Shown in pieces: positions 34,505 through 46,955 of a stretch of 64,000 bases of DNA. The stretch is taken from contig JAPTYO010000008.1 of NCBI GenBank assembly GCA_036873135.1, positions 34,126,761 to 34,190,760 on the forward strand. Direction: 5' to 3'. The notes below the pieces were generated by a model that did not search any database, was not told the origin of the DNA, and worked only from the letters and a program-made list of their open reading frames with translations. The translations under genes and the position numbers were made by a program. Source of the DNA: Clarkia xantiana subsp. parviflora. Taxonomy: Eukaryota; Streptophyta; Magnoliopsida; Myrtales; Onagraceae. Numbering within the stretch: position 1 is the first letter of the stretch; each line of letters starts with the position of its first letter.

Positions 34505-34690
34505 CAAGCCTTAGGGGGTCAGAAGGAGAGAAGGAAAGGAGGTCAGAAGGAGAGAAGGAAAGGAGGTCAGAAGGAGAGAAGGAAAGGAGGTCAGAAGGAG
34601 AGAAGGAAAGGAGGTCAGAAGGAAAGAAGGAAATGAGGTCAGAAGGAGAGAAGGAAAGGAGGTCAGAAGGAGAGAAGAGAAGGACATATA
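34505..34690 (+). repeat. Purine-only 25-bp minisatellite in B LTR
   Basis: About seven units of AGGTCAGAAGGAGAGAAGGAA make a stretch almost free of pyrimidines on the plus strand (only one T and one C per unit). The identical array is in the 3' LTR (43720-43890). Confidence 0.9.
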
Positions 34691-34827
34691 TCAGAACAAC
34701 TACCCCAAGGAAGCAGAAGGGCATGGATCAGAACGACTAGCCCTAAGAACACTGAACCCGACATTTCATTAGTGGGAGATAAATTCTAGATTGACGACCC
34801 GTTGACCTAGACTTTATAACCTAACAC

Positions 34828-34845
34828 TTGGCGCCGTCTGTGGGC
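34828..34845 (+). promoter_or_regulatory. B primer-binding site (tRNA-Asp type)
   Basis: TTGGCGCCGTCTGTGGG follows the LTR after one base and is identical over 17 bases to the A1 site. Confidence 0.78.
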
Positions 34846-34862
34846 TTCGAACAGAAAGCCTG

Positions 34863-35850
34863 ACAATTACGAGAGCGAAGACGAACAACTTAGTGTCTAG
34901 AGATAATCGCCCACCTGGGGGCAATAGGCAAGAAAGACAGCCTATACCTCCAGCAAGGCTGCCTAACCCAGAGAAACAGTCTGCACACTCAGAGTCTCAG
35001 GTAACCCCACAGGCACCCCAGCCTAACAAGCAGGGAGGAGAACCTTCACGCCCAGCTGGCTAGGAGGCTTCCACAGCTTCAACTCCATTGACTAGGAAGC
35101 CACAGGGACAGGGGGGCAACAAGGAGTGCCATCCCAATACACGGCACCCCCATAGGGATACCACTATGAGGCACAACCTCAAGGGTATCCATATGGAATA
35201 CTGACTCAAAGGAACGACAATCGTGCCCACAGAACCAACACAAGGCCGGCATACACACAGGGAGCACATACAGTGACTCCAGGGCTGGTAAGCGCCTCGG
35301 ACGAGCTACTAGCTTACAGAGAGACCCTAAGGAATAGGCAGGAAAGGCAACACCGACAGGAAGGAGAAGAAGCTCATGAAGAGGAGCAAATCCCAACGGA
35401 AGAACGCCACTCGCACCCTCGAACAGGGCAGCGAGGAGAACAAAGGAGAGACAACCAAAGCCCACCCCCAGGGGGAAGGCAGCAGTCTGCGCCTCCAAGG
35501 CAGCAACAGAGACAGCAGGATGCCATGGCATACACCCCTCTGGGGGCAGATAGACAGGCAAGACCTCCAAGGAGGCATGAATTCAACCAAGTACCCCAAC
35601 AGGGACATACACCGCACTAAGGGAGGACATACATGCCAGACCAACAAGGATATAGGAGTTCCAACATCCACCCTGGCAATGTACACATACAGTCCGTATC
35701 ACCACAGACATGACCAAGGGACATACCAAGGAAAGCTCAAAGGGAGGGACATAGTCCCAACAACACAACAAGGCAACCACCTACCCATGATACAGCACGA
35801 CAGGTCCAAACCCCTCATGCATTACAACCCTTGGCACACATCCCCCTAGG
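34863..35850 (+). pseudogene. B gag-like low-complexity frames
   Basis: Broken frames rich in Gln, Arg, Pro and Glu (for example ETLRNRQERQHRQEGEEAHE) occupy the place of gag after the primer site. No capsid core or zinc knuckle is visible. It is best seen as a decayed gag N-terminus or packaging-region coding remnant. Confidence 0.4.
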
Positions 35851-38800
35851 ACAGGGGAGCAGTCGAAAAGACAAGAATTTGAACAGGGGACTCATAGAGT
35901 ACCACACCATGTTAGTACATAGCTACTACAATGGGAAGTCTCATGGAGAGACATAGTGGAGTGAGACCACACATAGCATACATGAAGGATACACCTCCAC
36001 CTAGTCCACCTTGCAAGGATGCGACCTTATATTCCTCAAGTGGAAGAAATACACACAGACTAACGGAGGAAAACAGTTACATTACCAAGGAAGCAGGGGA
36101 TATCAACACCCCACACCCATATCCTTCCCATATCCTCTTATTTAATTTAACTGCATAACAAGTCAACTCCCTAAAAGGGGTAGATTTTGATACTTGATAT
36201 CAACATGTTTTCCAAGAATGACCATACCGGACGCCTTCGGGCTCCGTGATATATATATACACAGGTGGACCACTAGAAGAATCAGTAAAAGGCCGTCGCC
36301 AATCAAGAGATGCACAAGCAACAGATTCCTCAATCCCAAAGAACACCTATAAGGTCAAGTTTCTGGGAAAGATCACAAGATGGAAGGCTCACTTACAAAA
36401 ATAAGTTGAGCACTCCCAACATCCTATAGAGGAACTACCATGAAGGTCACAAAGGATTACCCCTACTACAACCTTCCACTAAGCATCCTAGGGCCAAACC
36501 CGTCAAAGGATCCCATCTGGCATTGGTATGCAAGGGGGGTACCAGTCACAACATGCCCTCCCCACAAACGCCCATTAGCACAAGAGGGGGTAGCCGCGAA
36601 CACATCCCTCCAAAAATAGAGGAAACCATATCACATGGGTAACGCCCACCATCAGAGGCAAACACCTCCAGCGGATCTTTATCATTTCACAAAATAGGCA
36701 GGAGATACAACTACACTTAGAAAGCTCATCCCAGGTAATGAAATACACTTCCATCAAAAACCCTCAAGGACAACAAGCCTAGCAAAGGAAGAACGGTGAC
36801 ACCATCATCAAGCTTTTAAAAAGGGATATGGAAAACATAGTATTTCCACACAATGATATGTTAGTCATAAGAGAGGGAATCACCAACTTTGACATGAAGA
36901 GAACCATAGTACAGGAAGGGAGTCCGTCAGACATCTCCCATGACCAACCATTGATGATACTAGAGAAGAGTCAGGCATACCTAATACCAAGGGACCCCCT
37001 ACTAGTAAAGGTGGTCAGAACATCAACACACCCATTAGGGACACGGCACTGCAAATGAACCAGGAAAAGGATGGAACACATATCCTTACAAATATCCTTA
37101 CAAGTATCCTTGCATTTATCCTTGCAAAAATAAACTCCGTAGATAAAGAGGTCATCTAATAGATGACTATGTCTCTGTTCTCAAAATATGATCCTAACCC
37201 GGAGATCCTTGGACTCCGTATCATATATGCAATGAATAACATGTTCATCAAAGATAGGTACACGAAGATTCAAGACAGCACAATAAAGATTAGGCGCATA
37301 CCTCTACCAAGTACGACACATTTGAGTGTTCATAAACACTCCCTCCCATCGCACAAGAAAGAAAGGCAGCCAAGGATACAAGTCCTAACAAAACAAAAAT
37401 CGGTAGAAAATCCGGTCATTGAAGTCATGCACCAAGAGAGAAACTCTAAAGATGCAAGATTAGCAAAAGAGATAGTGCAACAACTAGAGTATGAAAAAGG
37501 AGATACATCTCCTACCAAGAGCCTTAGGGCAGGATAATAGTTCTACAAGATCAACCAAAGAAGAGCTCTAAAGCTTGGGGAGTGAGGTTTCAAGATCGAC
37601 CCTCACACTAGACGCACATCCCGATCAAACACCTTGTCTGCAAATGATAAGACATTTGACCCTGGCATCCCATCAAGAAGAGAACCCCGATAAAAGGGAC
37701 ACTAGAACAATATCCCGCCTTTAAGGCCATACGGCGAATACATGGTGAATGAAGGATATGACAAAATGAAAAAGGAGGGACTTGTCAGTTCAACACACCT
37801 CAAACACGTATACGTACGCAATACAAATGCAGTCTCTAATGAAGCTATCCAACAAGGAATAGTCAATACGGGGGCAAACCCATGGAAAATCATGGAGCAT
37901 CACTTGCAAACCTAAAGGAAAACATCCTTTTTAGGTTCAAGTCCTAATTCAAAGGAAGTCTATAATCAAGATTCAAGGTGGGAGGAGCATGACCAATGTG
38001 ACACTCCCTAAAGGCATTGAAGAATACTCCAATGTAAAGGAAAAGGCAAAGCACACTAAGTGCCACAACACTCCAAGATTATCACAGCCCGGTCAGACCC
38101 CCCCATGCACGAGCAAAGAGCATGGATCAGATTGACTAGTCTGAAACACACCTACGAGATTAACAACTCAAGACGCCATTCTATGAGAGAGCTTTTCAAC
38201 CTAAAACACAAGGAAGGGGGGGGGGGAAAGAATTTACAAGCACCCCTAGGATACAAACATTGCCACATCCTAGTTATCAAGAGAATGAAATCCACCCCAA
38301 CCCACCCAAAGCAAAAGCTCTTCCACCCAACCTCCAAAGACACATCCGACAAAGGCATCATCCAAACCATGCCTATGACTGAAACAAGCAAGCATGAGAA
38401 AGAGTAAATCCTACAAGGGACACTCATCGCATTCAAACAAGCAGACAAGGGAGCCCCGAGCATAAGGGGTACCCAACCAAGAAAATGAACGAGGGGCCTT
38501 CAACGGCCAAATATGAAAGGCGGTGTGACCACCAAGCAACTTGGGGGGCACCAAACGAATAAGTGCTTGGTAGTCCACCTAAGTGTAAAAGAAGAGATTA
38601 GAGGCAGAAGATCACAAGAACATGCAATACCACTTTTCCTAGAAGAGGTCACATAAGAGGAAAACATCATCAACTCCCTATACGAACTCGTCCTAAGTTG
38701 GCAACACACAAACATCGCCCTCGAGAGGTGATCTCCCACATTGAAGGAAAAGCGTGGTAGCATGCAATATCATAAAAGGAAAAGTCAAGTAAAGACTCGA

Positions 38801-38870
38801 AAAGCATACCAAAGACGCACCCTACATGAGAAAGGACACAAGATAAGGTAACATTATGAGCCCTCCGGGA
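35851..38870 (+). other. B interior, no coding region recognised
   Basis: About 3 kb of A- and C-rich sequence with stops in all frames. Small direct repeats occur (ATATCCTTACAA type, 37080-37130). I could not place any retroelement enzyme here. Confidence 0.5.
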
Positions 38871-39760
38871 GCCAATCCCGCGAACACATTCGACGCCCCC
38901 AAGAGCATACCTTGAGAGTAGTTCTAAAACTACGAACCCTGTGCCCTCCGGGAGCCTATCCCGCGAACAGATTCGACGCCCCCAAGAGCGTATCTTGAGA
39001 GTAGTTTTTATACTACGACCTTCGACGCCCCCAAGAGCGTATCTTGAGAGTAGTGTCAATACTACGACCTTCGACGCACCAAGAGCGTATCTTGAGAGTG
39101 GTTTCCAAAAACTACGAATTTCGACGCCCCCAGGAGCGTATCTTGAGAGTAGTGTTCATACTACGACCTTCGACGCCCCCAAGAGCGTATCTTGAGAGTA
39201 GTTTCTATACTACGACCTTCGACGCACCAAGAGCGTATCTTGAGAGTGGTTTCCAAAAACTACGAATTTCGACGCCCCCAGGAGCGTATCTTGAGGTAGA
39301 TTTGCAACCTACCAGATTCGACGCCCCCAAGAGCGTATCTTGAGGTAGAAAAAACACTACCAGATTCGACGCCCCCAAGAGCGTATCTTGAGGTAGATTT
39401 CAAACTACCAGTTTCGACGCCAACCAGGAGCGTATCTTTGGTCTAACTTGTGCCCTCCGGGAGCCTATCCTGTGAAACGTTAAGTGCCCTCCGAGAGCCT
39501 GTCTCGTGAACAGTTTTCGACGCCAACCAGGAGCGTATCTTTGGTCTAACTTGTGCCCTCCGGGAGCCTATCCTGTGAAACGTTAAGTGCCCTCCGAGAG
39601 CCTGTCTCGTGAACAGTTTTCGACGCCAACCAGGAGCGTATCTTTGGTCTAACTTGTGCCCTCCGGGAGCCTATCCTGTGAAACGTTAAGTGCCCTCCGA
39701 GAGCCAGTCTTGTGAACAGATTCGACGCCCACCAAGAGCGTATCTTTGGTCTAACAGTAC
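38870..39760 (+). repeat. B tandem arrays (GACGCCCCCAAGAGCGTATCTTGAG units)
   Basis: Units of about 48-60 bp with TTCGACGCCCCCAAGAGCG and ACTACGACC repeat about ten times. They merge into a second array of about 103 bp (GTGCCCTCCGGGAGCCTATC, at 39450, 39553 and 39656) whose copies are nearly identical. Confidence 0.92.
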
Positions 39761-40394
39761 CATATATACCATTTAAAGGGTATCAGAAGAGATCATCGCA
39801 CCATACTGAGAAGGATTCTATGAGAAAATAATTGCAAAGTAAAGTTGTATAAAGAACACATAATGTTTTTTCTTGATGAGATAGCAGGTATGATGTGAAG
39901 GAAAGCACAAAAGAAAGATAAAGAAAGGAAAGCATATACAAAGGAGAAGTCCATGACCAAAGGATCATATACAGAAGCACAAGAGGTTATCATGAAAAGT
40001 AACGAGTTATCCTACCACCCATATCACAAGTCAAGAGAAGTATCTCAAAGGAACCCAACACCACCAAGAAGGATAGCAAAGACATGAAATCCAAAGTTCA
40101 AGGCTCTCAAAATAAGCTCGACCCATCAAGAAGAGAATTGCCTTACAAGTCACACAAATCAACCTCCGACAAATGTTATTGTCATGCATGTCGCCCTCGC
40201 GTGACCTATGCTCGTATCAGACTTGAACATCGTCAAGCACAACTCATGAAGGAGACATCTAAAGAGCATAAAGGATACAACATCCGACAAGACGAGACAT
40301 CGGGACCTAACCCAACAAACATAGCCTACACAAAAGGCAACTATAACAATGAAGGCTCTCCAATGAGAAAGGAATACTAAAGCACAACTCCATA

Positions 40395-40650
40395 CATCGT
40401 GATGTGGCTATCATGTCCACATACACTGAAGTGGCTATCATGTCCACATACCTTGAGGTGGCTATCATGTCCACATACCTTGAAGTGGCTATCATGTCCA
40501 CATACCTTGATGTGGCTATCATGTCCACATACCCTGAACTAGCTATCATGTCCACACACTACAGAAGGGCTATCACTCCGACACATCACGAAGTGGCTAT
40601 CACGTCCACATACCCCGAAGTGATTATCATGGCAGCACATCATAAAACAT
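40395..40650 (+). repeat. B 27-bp tandem array
   Basis: GTGGCTATCATGTCCACATACC units repeat about nine times with a 27-bp period, so three frames per strand stay open and give repeated peptide text. Not coding in any evident sense. Confidence 0.92.
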
Positions 40651-40946
40651 CTGTCAAAAACATGAATTGTAAAGACACCATCCCGACCACGAACATCAAA
40701 AGGCTACGCCTAGCCCTAGGAGGAGGTTCAAGAAAAAGGGAAAAACAACACCCTTCGTACGCTCATCAAAGGTAGGCACTTATATTTCAACCCACTGGGT
40801 GATACTAGGAAGGAGACGTCCTCATTATGAAGACAACCTCCATATCTCACGAAATCAACCATGAAGCAAAGAATCACGACAAGCACTATTGAGGGCATAT
40901 AACAAAACGATCCCCACAACGATCACAACTACGATACTAGTAGAGG

Positions 40947-41640
40947 CTAACTCAAGAGCAGTCTCCACCAAACTCCAAAGCAAGAATTCGCTATCTTAAT
41001 CAGAGCCATGGCAAGAGAAAGGAACCTCAATGAAAGGTGATGATCACACCCATCACCAAAAGAAAAATCTTCAACGCAGGGGTTAATAACATAACCCATA
41101 GGAAAGACAAAAACACCTTCAAAAGTCGTCAAATCTACATGAAGATGAAATAAACTTGAGACTCGGCCCCTCGGCTGGGGGGCAGGGGATAGAGAAGAGA
41201 CATCAAGACCTATGATCACCCCATCGCCAGCCACAGGTTGTTTCCTTTTGTCAAGCAAAGAGGGTGCCTCTTCAACCACTACCTCCTTATCATGGGAGGG
41301 AGTCAGCAAGGGGGCACTTGAAGGAGAGCCTCTCGCGGTTTCCTTCTCCTTGGCAGCCGAGGGCCCGACCTCAGAGTCAGGTTTCCGCGCCTTGGATTTA
41401 GATTGACTTGAACTCTCACCCACCACAAGAATCATTCGGTAACCAGGGAAGAACGCTCTAACAACAAGAAGGAAGCAGCATGAGAACAATCATAAGTATA
41501 TCACAAAGAAAAAAGAAGGGAAAAAGAACATACTGGAAGCATTAGCAGCCACCCCTGACTTAGAAAATTCCTTGGCCTGATAAGCAGAACTAGAGGGTTC
41601 TTCCCTCTCATCTGATTCAACGGTACGTTCGGAACGCTCT
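40947..41640 (-). pseudogene. Possible antisense frame in B
   Basis: A minus-strand frame (41489-40947) has a charged, low-complexity stretch (ESSSQSKSKARKPDSEVG) and a more hydrophobic C-terminal half. Upstream (41530-41640) lies another acidic frame fragment (ERTVESDEREEPSSSAYQ), with a GTATGT donor-like site between them, but I could not build an in-frame splice. Its place between the body and the 3' LTR and its strand match the antisense gene of A1, so it may be a relic of the same kind. Confidence 0.35.
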
Positions 41641-42947
41641 GCCTACACCTTGTATGTTTCTTCATGAAATCAACCTACAAGGGGTCATACGAGTCCCTGC
41701 CTCATACAAGTCCGCCTCGGACACCCAAGACACAGGACGGTCAGATTTGGTCTGACTACCTTGGAAAACGATCTTCAAGGTCTCCCTGTCTGAAGAAGAA
41801 AGCTTCCCAAAAGTGAGTCATCTATACGAGCAACCAACGCAAAGATCGACCCTTACTCATGGAGGGGCGAGATACGCCTACTACGGGGGCAACCTTAACA
41901 CCAAGGGAAGAGGGCGAACTTTTAGTTTCCCCAAATGGAGCAACGCTCCAGCACATCCGAAGGAAGGGTCAACCCTTAACACATGTCAATAGACCCCTTC
42001 GCTCGCGGCGGTAAGAAGAAAGCTTGTAAGCTTTTTCACCCTCACTTTTATGGAGAACAAATTGCAGGGTAAAGGTTAAGAGCTATACACACGCTCCAAC
42101 GAATGAAGAAAAAATGTTACACATGCCGAAGGTCGAGATTAATGGACAATGCTCACGCTAGTACGAGGGAGGCGGAACGTTGTGTCCCATTGAGTGGCAG
42201 AGTTCCCACCCTCAAGTAAAGGAGAGGTCTATGCTCTCACCTTTGCACTTATACTCATATTCATGATTAACATCTACAGGTACATCAATGTCATCACTCA
42301 TGCTTATACTCACAACCCATCCATACATACATACATGTTCATGCTTGCACTCATATGCATGCCCACATACACACTCCCATGTGTTCAAACATTTAGACGT
42401 CCATGTACATGGCCGCCATATATTCATGCATACATTCATGACTACAATCGCAGCATGTCTCCACTCACTCCCATCCTTATTTTCCTACTTGCATGTATGC
42501 TAGTACACATCCTCATGTTTATGATATGTCCATCTTCACTCCTAGTTAACATCCTATAGGCATATTTTCTAGTATCCCATACTTAGAAAAATTTCGGACC
42601 AAAATTGAAATTTTTCTCCACTTAGGCAAATCACGGCATGAAATTGAAGCATAAGTCACTTAGTTGCATTCGTATTGCATCCCTACGCGAGCATGTATTT
42701 TTTGAAATATACGTCCGTAGCAAGGAAAGATTTATTATTCCCACTTCAGACGGACGCGTGCTTAGGCACGTGTCCGTACTGCTCTGACGTTTACACTTCC
42801 TCTATCTTATAAGACAGGGGGCAGAGTCAGAGGCGCGCATCCATGGGTAAGTAAGCATTCAGATAAAAGGTAAAACCCCGGTTTCAAATTGCGCGTGTCA
42901 TACCATCCTAAAATAGAGTCAATCAAGGGTTAGGCCATTGGTTGACT
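41641..42947 (+). other. B interior before the 3' LTR
   Basis: No recognised coding region. A stretch at 42250-42540 is rich in CATAC/CATGC words (ACCCATCCATACATACATAC). Ends in the polypurine tract. Confidence 0.5.
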
Positions 42948-42957
42948 CGGGGGCATG
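42948..42957 (+). other. B polypurine tract
   Basis: CGGGGGCATG directly before TGATGGATAT, comparable to the TTGGGGGCAAA tract of A1. Confidence 0.65.
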
Positions 42958-44030
42958 TGATGGATATACGCCCAATTTGAACCCGTTGACTTCCGAATCG
43001 TTATATTTTTATCACCCTGTTAATGATTGTAAATCGAAACTTCAACCCGAACACTTCGCGAAAACACCAACGGCCCGGACGAGGCCGAAGCGCTCGTCCG
43101 GCCGAGTCAAACTCACCTAGGTGAGGTTGGGTGGCCACACCCGACCTCCCCTAGGGGAGATCGGGTCAGCCGACCCGATCTCCCCTAGGGGAGATCGGGT
43201 GGACCAACCCGATCTCTCCTAGGAGAGATCGGGTCCACCAACCCTATCTCCCCTAGGAGGGGTTGGGTGGCCTCACCCAACCCCTACCCTTGGGGGTCGG
43301 ATTTTCCTCCCCCCCAAGGGCCCCGGCACCATATTTTGGACTCCCATACTCGGTTTATTCCGCCTACCTTCTCCGTATCCTAAGGTCTTAATTATGTGTT
43401 TAAAGGATAATTAATTGTGTTTAAAAGTTAACGATGTCATTAAGCTACCTTAATGACACCGTTGCCTATAAATACAACTCCTCCACTATTCATTTGATCA
43501 TCTGGGCAAGTGGCATAATTTTGCTCTGACATCTCTCTAGCTTTATCTCTCTAAAACCGTACTGACTTAGGCATCGGAGAGGGTTCATCAGGCACCACCC
43601 CACCCCTCTGTGCCTGGTATTGCCCCTCTTGCAGGGTGGCAAGGAGAAGAGAGCCAAGGAAGCAGAAGAGTATAGAGCAGAAGGACAAGCCCCAGGGGGT
43701 AAGAAGTACAAGCCTTAGGGGGTCAGAAGGAGAGAAGGAAAGGAGGTCAGAAGGAGAGAAGGAAAGGAGGTCAGAAGGAGAGAAGGAAAGGAGGTCAGAA
43801 GGAGAGAAGGAAAGGAGGTCAGAAGGAAAGAAGGAAATGAGGTCAGAAGGAGAGAAGGAAAGGAGGTCAGAAGGAGAGAAGAGAAGGACATATATCAGAA
43901 CAACTACCCCAAGGAAGCAGAAGGGCATGGATCAGAACGACTAGCCCTAAGAACACTGAACCCGACATTTCATTAGTGGGAGATAAATTCTAGATTGACG
44001 ACCCGTTGACCTAGACTTTATAACCTAACA
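42958..44030 (+). repeat. B 3' LTR
   Basis: Near-identical to 33722-34826, but with fewer palindromic units. Ends CTAACA followed by the ATCGA duplication. Confidence 0.93.
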
Positions 44031-44035
44031 ATCGA

Positions 44036-44166
44036 GATACTCATTTAAGCATCAGAGAGGGATTCTGGGTCACTGCTCGGTCTATTCCCCTCTTGCAGGA
44101 TTACGTGGAGCGAAGGATTTCGGATTTCCGTCAAGACCGTACCGGAGTTCCAACCGTGATCCAACA
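44036..44166 (+). repeat. A1 3' LTR, right piece
   Basis: Resumes the A1 LTR (GATACTCATTTAAGCATC) and ends ATCCAACA, then TATAT. Rejoined with 33210-33721 it matches the 5' LTR across the B insertion point. Confidence 0.93.
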
Positions 44167-44171
44167 TATAT

Positions 44172-44600
44172 AATAATTTTGAGGGTGGTTGTGGCCCTTT
44201 CACTTAATACCCGCCATCGATGTTCCGTGAGCGCTCTTTTGATTGTAGTCGTTTAGAGAGACGACTGTGACCCATTCTTTTATTTTCCTGCCCTTACCGG
44301 GTTCGCGGGATCACTCTTTTTGTGTAGCCATTTTAAGGTTGGCTGTGACCCTTTTTTATTCTCCCGCCCTCACAGGGTTCGCGGGACCACTCTTTTATCT
44401 GTAGCCATTTTAAGGGTGGCTGTGACCCTTTCTTTGTAATCGTTTTAGGGACGACTGAGACCCTCTTTATTTGTAGTTGATATAGGGACAACTGTGACTC
44501 TTTTATCTCCTCACTGCTCTCACAAAATTTGCATGAGCACTCTCTTTATTTTTATCGCTAGCCAATTAAAGAGCGACTGTGACCCTAAAGAAAAATGATT
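44172..44600 (+). repeat. Degenerate tandem array, right part
   Basis: Units of about 70-90 bp with GTAGCCATTTTAAGGGTGGCTGTGACCC(TTT) and TTCGCGGGA..CACTCTTT continue the array seen at 22900-23115. Confidence 0.8.
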
Positions 44601-46760
44601 TTTTTTGTTTTTTTGTTTTGCTTTTTTGCTTTTTTTTTAATGAAAATTTAACGAAAATAATCAACAACAATTATGTACATGCCCTTAGTGGCAAATCTGA
44701 AATTTCTGATTCAAAACATATTCTAGAGAAGGACTCAGTTGATTGAGTTAAACATGTCGATCGTGTCGACGCCCTGGATGGACCCTACGACAAACGAATG
44801 ACATAGACAATAATGTACTCTTTGTTGGACTTGGTCAAGGAAATTGGCTGCTCGAGTGCCCTGGCCATTGCTCAATCTTAGCTGGGGATGCCCCATGACT
44901 AGCACCAATCGGATTAGGCTCGTCACATGCTGGATGAATGGTTTGGTTGATGAACACACATGGATGGTGTGAGTTTAGCACAGTAGTACGCAAATGGTAA
45001 ATGTGGGCATAGATATCGCCCGAGGTATCTGGAATAAATTCGACAGCTTGCGGCGAGCAAAGGGCCGCGCACGAGATGTGCTCTTCAGGGGCTTTGATTT
45101 GGATGATTATCCAAACTGCACAATGAGTATGGAAAAGCTCAAATTTCGGGGAGAAAATTGATCACGACTTCTCTTACCTGGGTGCCCGACATCTTTAATG
45201 GAAATTTGCTCCATATGTGAATGGATCTGTTGCATGTTCCGTCTTTTTTTCCATCTAGCGGTTGTGCTTGATCTGAACGGGAGATGCCCTTTGGCTACCA
45301 CTGACTGGTTTAGACCTTACCGTAAATTAGATGTACGGCTTGGTTCGGGGACGCATATGAATTCCACACATGGTAGGTGGAATTTTGCCATGGAAGTTAT
45401 TTGAAGCAGTCACGTTCCCCGTGGTTGCGACCTCGGTCGAAGTGGTCGTCTGATCTGCAAAAAGAGTAGGGACACTCAAATCTCAAGGAAAAAAAATCAA
45501 GTACAATTTATCATACCTGAGCGTCGGACATTCCGAGTGCGCAATTTGTTCTTCGTGCAACTGGATGACTGCACGTTCTTTTTATGTTGTCCCATCTGGC
45601 CGACACAACTTGTATGTACAAGGTACCTATCCAAAGGTACTAAAAAGACCAAACACGAAAATTAGTATAAAGAATAAAAGAAGTCATGCATGATTTTCTA
45701 GAAAACTTCTAATGTCATTCATTTCATAATTTTGATTACATTTCAGAAAGAATCAAAATTTATGATCTAAGGTGTTTTGCACTAGCTCTGAGATTACTGA
45801 ATTCGCTGAGTGCACTATCTGGCTAGAACGCAGGACAGATGCTCAAACTGAAGTTTTTTTTTAAAATTTTTTTCTCGTCCTTTGTTTAAACTCGAATAGT
45901 CGCACTCAACTGCTCAGTTAAACTATTTTTCAAAAAATAGAGTTAAATCTATTTTTTTTAAAACACTAGCTCATGCGAATGTTGAAATGAAGATCTTGCC
46001 GAAAAAGTGTAATACACCTTGGATAAAAAGAATGACACTTTGAATTTTTTTTAAAAAATGTTCGTGCATGCTCGAAGTTAAAGTTCTACTGCTAAGAAAC
46101 TTACAACTTACAACCAGTTTACCTGAATGATACATATGGAATATATGTACGAAATGAAAAATCCAGGTAAAGATTTTTTATAAAAAGAAATGCAAATGTA
46201 ATGCATGTTTGGAAATAAAAGCTCAATAACTAAGAAAAGATTAACAATCTATCTAAAAAAAATCATTTTTCCTGAAACAATGCCTATGAGATGTACATGA
46301 GATGAAAATTGTACAGTTAAGAAAACTTACAAGCTATCTGAAAAGATTTTTTTTTTTTTTTTTTTTTAAAAATGCAATAAGATGAATGCATGAGGATACA
46401 AGTTACACAGTTTAAAAAACTTACAGTTTTCATGACAACACTTTTTTACAACAAAAAAAACACCGATAAAACACAACATGTTAGGGGGTAAAAAATGTGT
46501 GGCTTTGCTCTACAAGGTAGGTTCCACTGATAGGTTCCCGACAAGGTGGTTTCCTCCCCCCATCATAGGGATCACGAGACCTTCACAAGCGAGTGGAGTT
46601 TTTCTGAGTCGTACCGGCGGCCCAGCCGCTCCGGTCGTACCGTACTAAACCTCCGGGGTTCCTAGTCGCCCTGGGTTTTAGGCGTTTTGGACATTACACT
46701 AAAGTGAGTGTGTGTAAATTCATGTAACACATAATACACCACAGAAAAATAGTCAGATAT
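44601..46760. other. AT-rich repeat flank, nothing identified
   Basis: Poly-T stretches and loosely repeated AAACTTACAA and CTATCTGAAAA motifs (46090-46430). A GC-richer island at 46540-46700 has no frame. No gene, RNA or clear mobile-element end could be supported. Confidence 0.45.
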
Positions 46761-46899
46761 GATACCAAGTAATGTTTACTTGTTGCCCAAGTAGGTTGAG
46801 CCGAAATGTTTACTTGTTGCCCAAGTAGGGTTTTAAAGTCCAAAAATATTTAACTTAGCCACCAAGTAACATTAACTATAAAATAATTTCCAATATTAA

Positions 46900-46955
<56 letters not shown>

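Larger units (their letters stand above)
33722..34826 (+). repeat. B 5' LTR
   Basis: Contains palindromic units (GATCGGGT(C/T)GGCCAACCCGATC...CCTAGGGG, 33880-34080), a TATAAATAC box (34264-34272), and near the end a purine-rich 25-bp minisatellite (34510-34680). The region after the TATA box (GCATCGGAGAGGG ... CCCCTCTTGCAGGG) resembles the matching part of A1's LTR. Confidence 0.93.
33722..44030 (+). mobile_element. Element B: 10.3-kb non-autonomous LTR retrotransposon (LARD)
   Basis: LTRs of 1105 bp (33722-34826) and 1073 bp (42958-44030), TGATGGATATACG...CCTAACA, differ by few substitutions and by the number of palindrome units, so the insertion is recent. Target duplication is ATCGA (33717-33721 and 44031-44035). 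A tRNA-Asp-type primer site and a polypurine tract are present. The 8.1-kb interior has no protease, polymerase or integrase, only low-complexity gag-like frames and long tandem arrays. It is a large retrotransposon derivative that needs enzymes from another element. Confidence 0.93.
23116..44166 (+). mobile_element. Element A1: Ty3/gypsy retrotransposon, Tat type, with element B nested in its 3' LTR
   Basis: LTRs start TGATGGGTTTCGC and end ATCCAACA; the element is flanked by TATAT (23111-23115 and 44167-44171). Without B (33722-44030 plus one ATCGA) it is about 10.7 kb. Domain order is gag, protease, reverse transcriptase, RNase H, second RNase H, integrase, then a repeat array and an antisense gene before the 3' LTR. 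Two RNase H domains and the absence of a visible chromodomain point to the Tat lineage. Coding parts carry stops, frameshifts and a deletion of about 90 bp against A2, so A1 cannot be autonomous now. Confidence 0.92.

Noticed and set aside
34383..34740. Frames encoding RSEGEKE or FSPSDLLS repeats (also 43551-43944)
   Set aside because: They are both strands of the purine minisatellite inside the B LTRs, not genes.
39440..39745. CRISPR-like regular repeats
   Set aside because: Repeats are contiguous tandem units without unique spacers, in a plant retrotransposon; no Cas gene.
40404..40775. Frames with repeated AIMSTYLEV text
   Set aside because: A 27-bp tandem repeat reads open in-frame on both strands; no start context or conserved protein.
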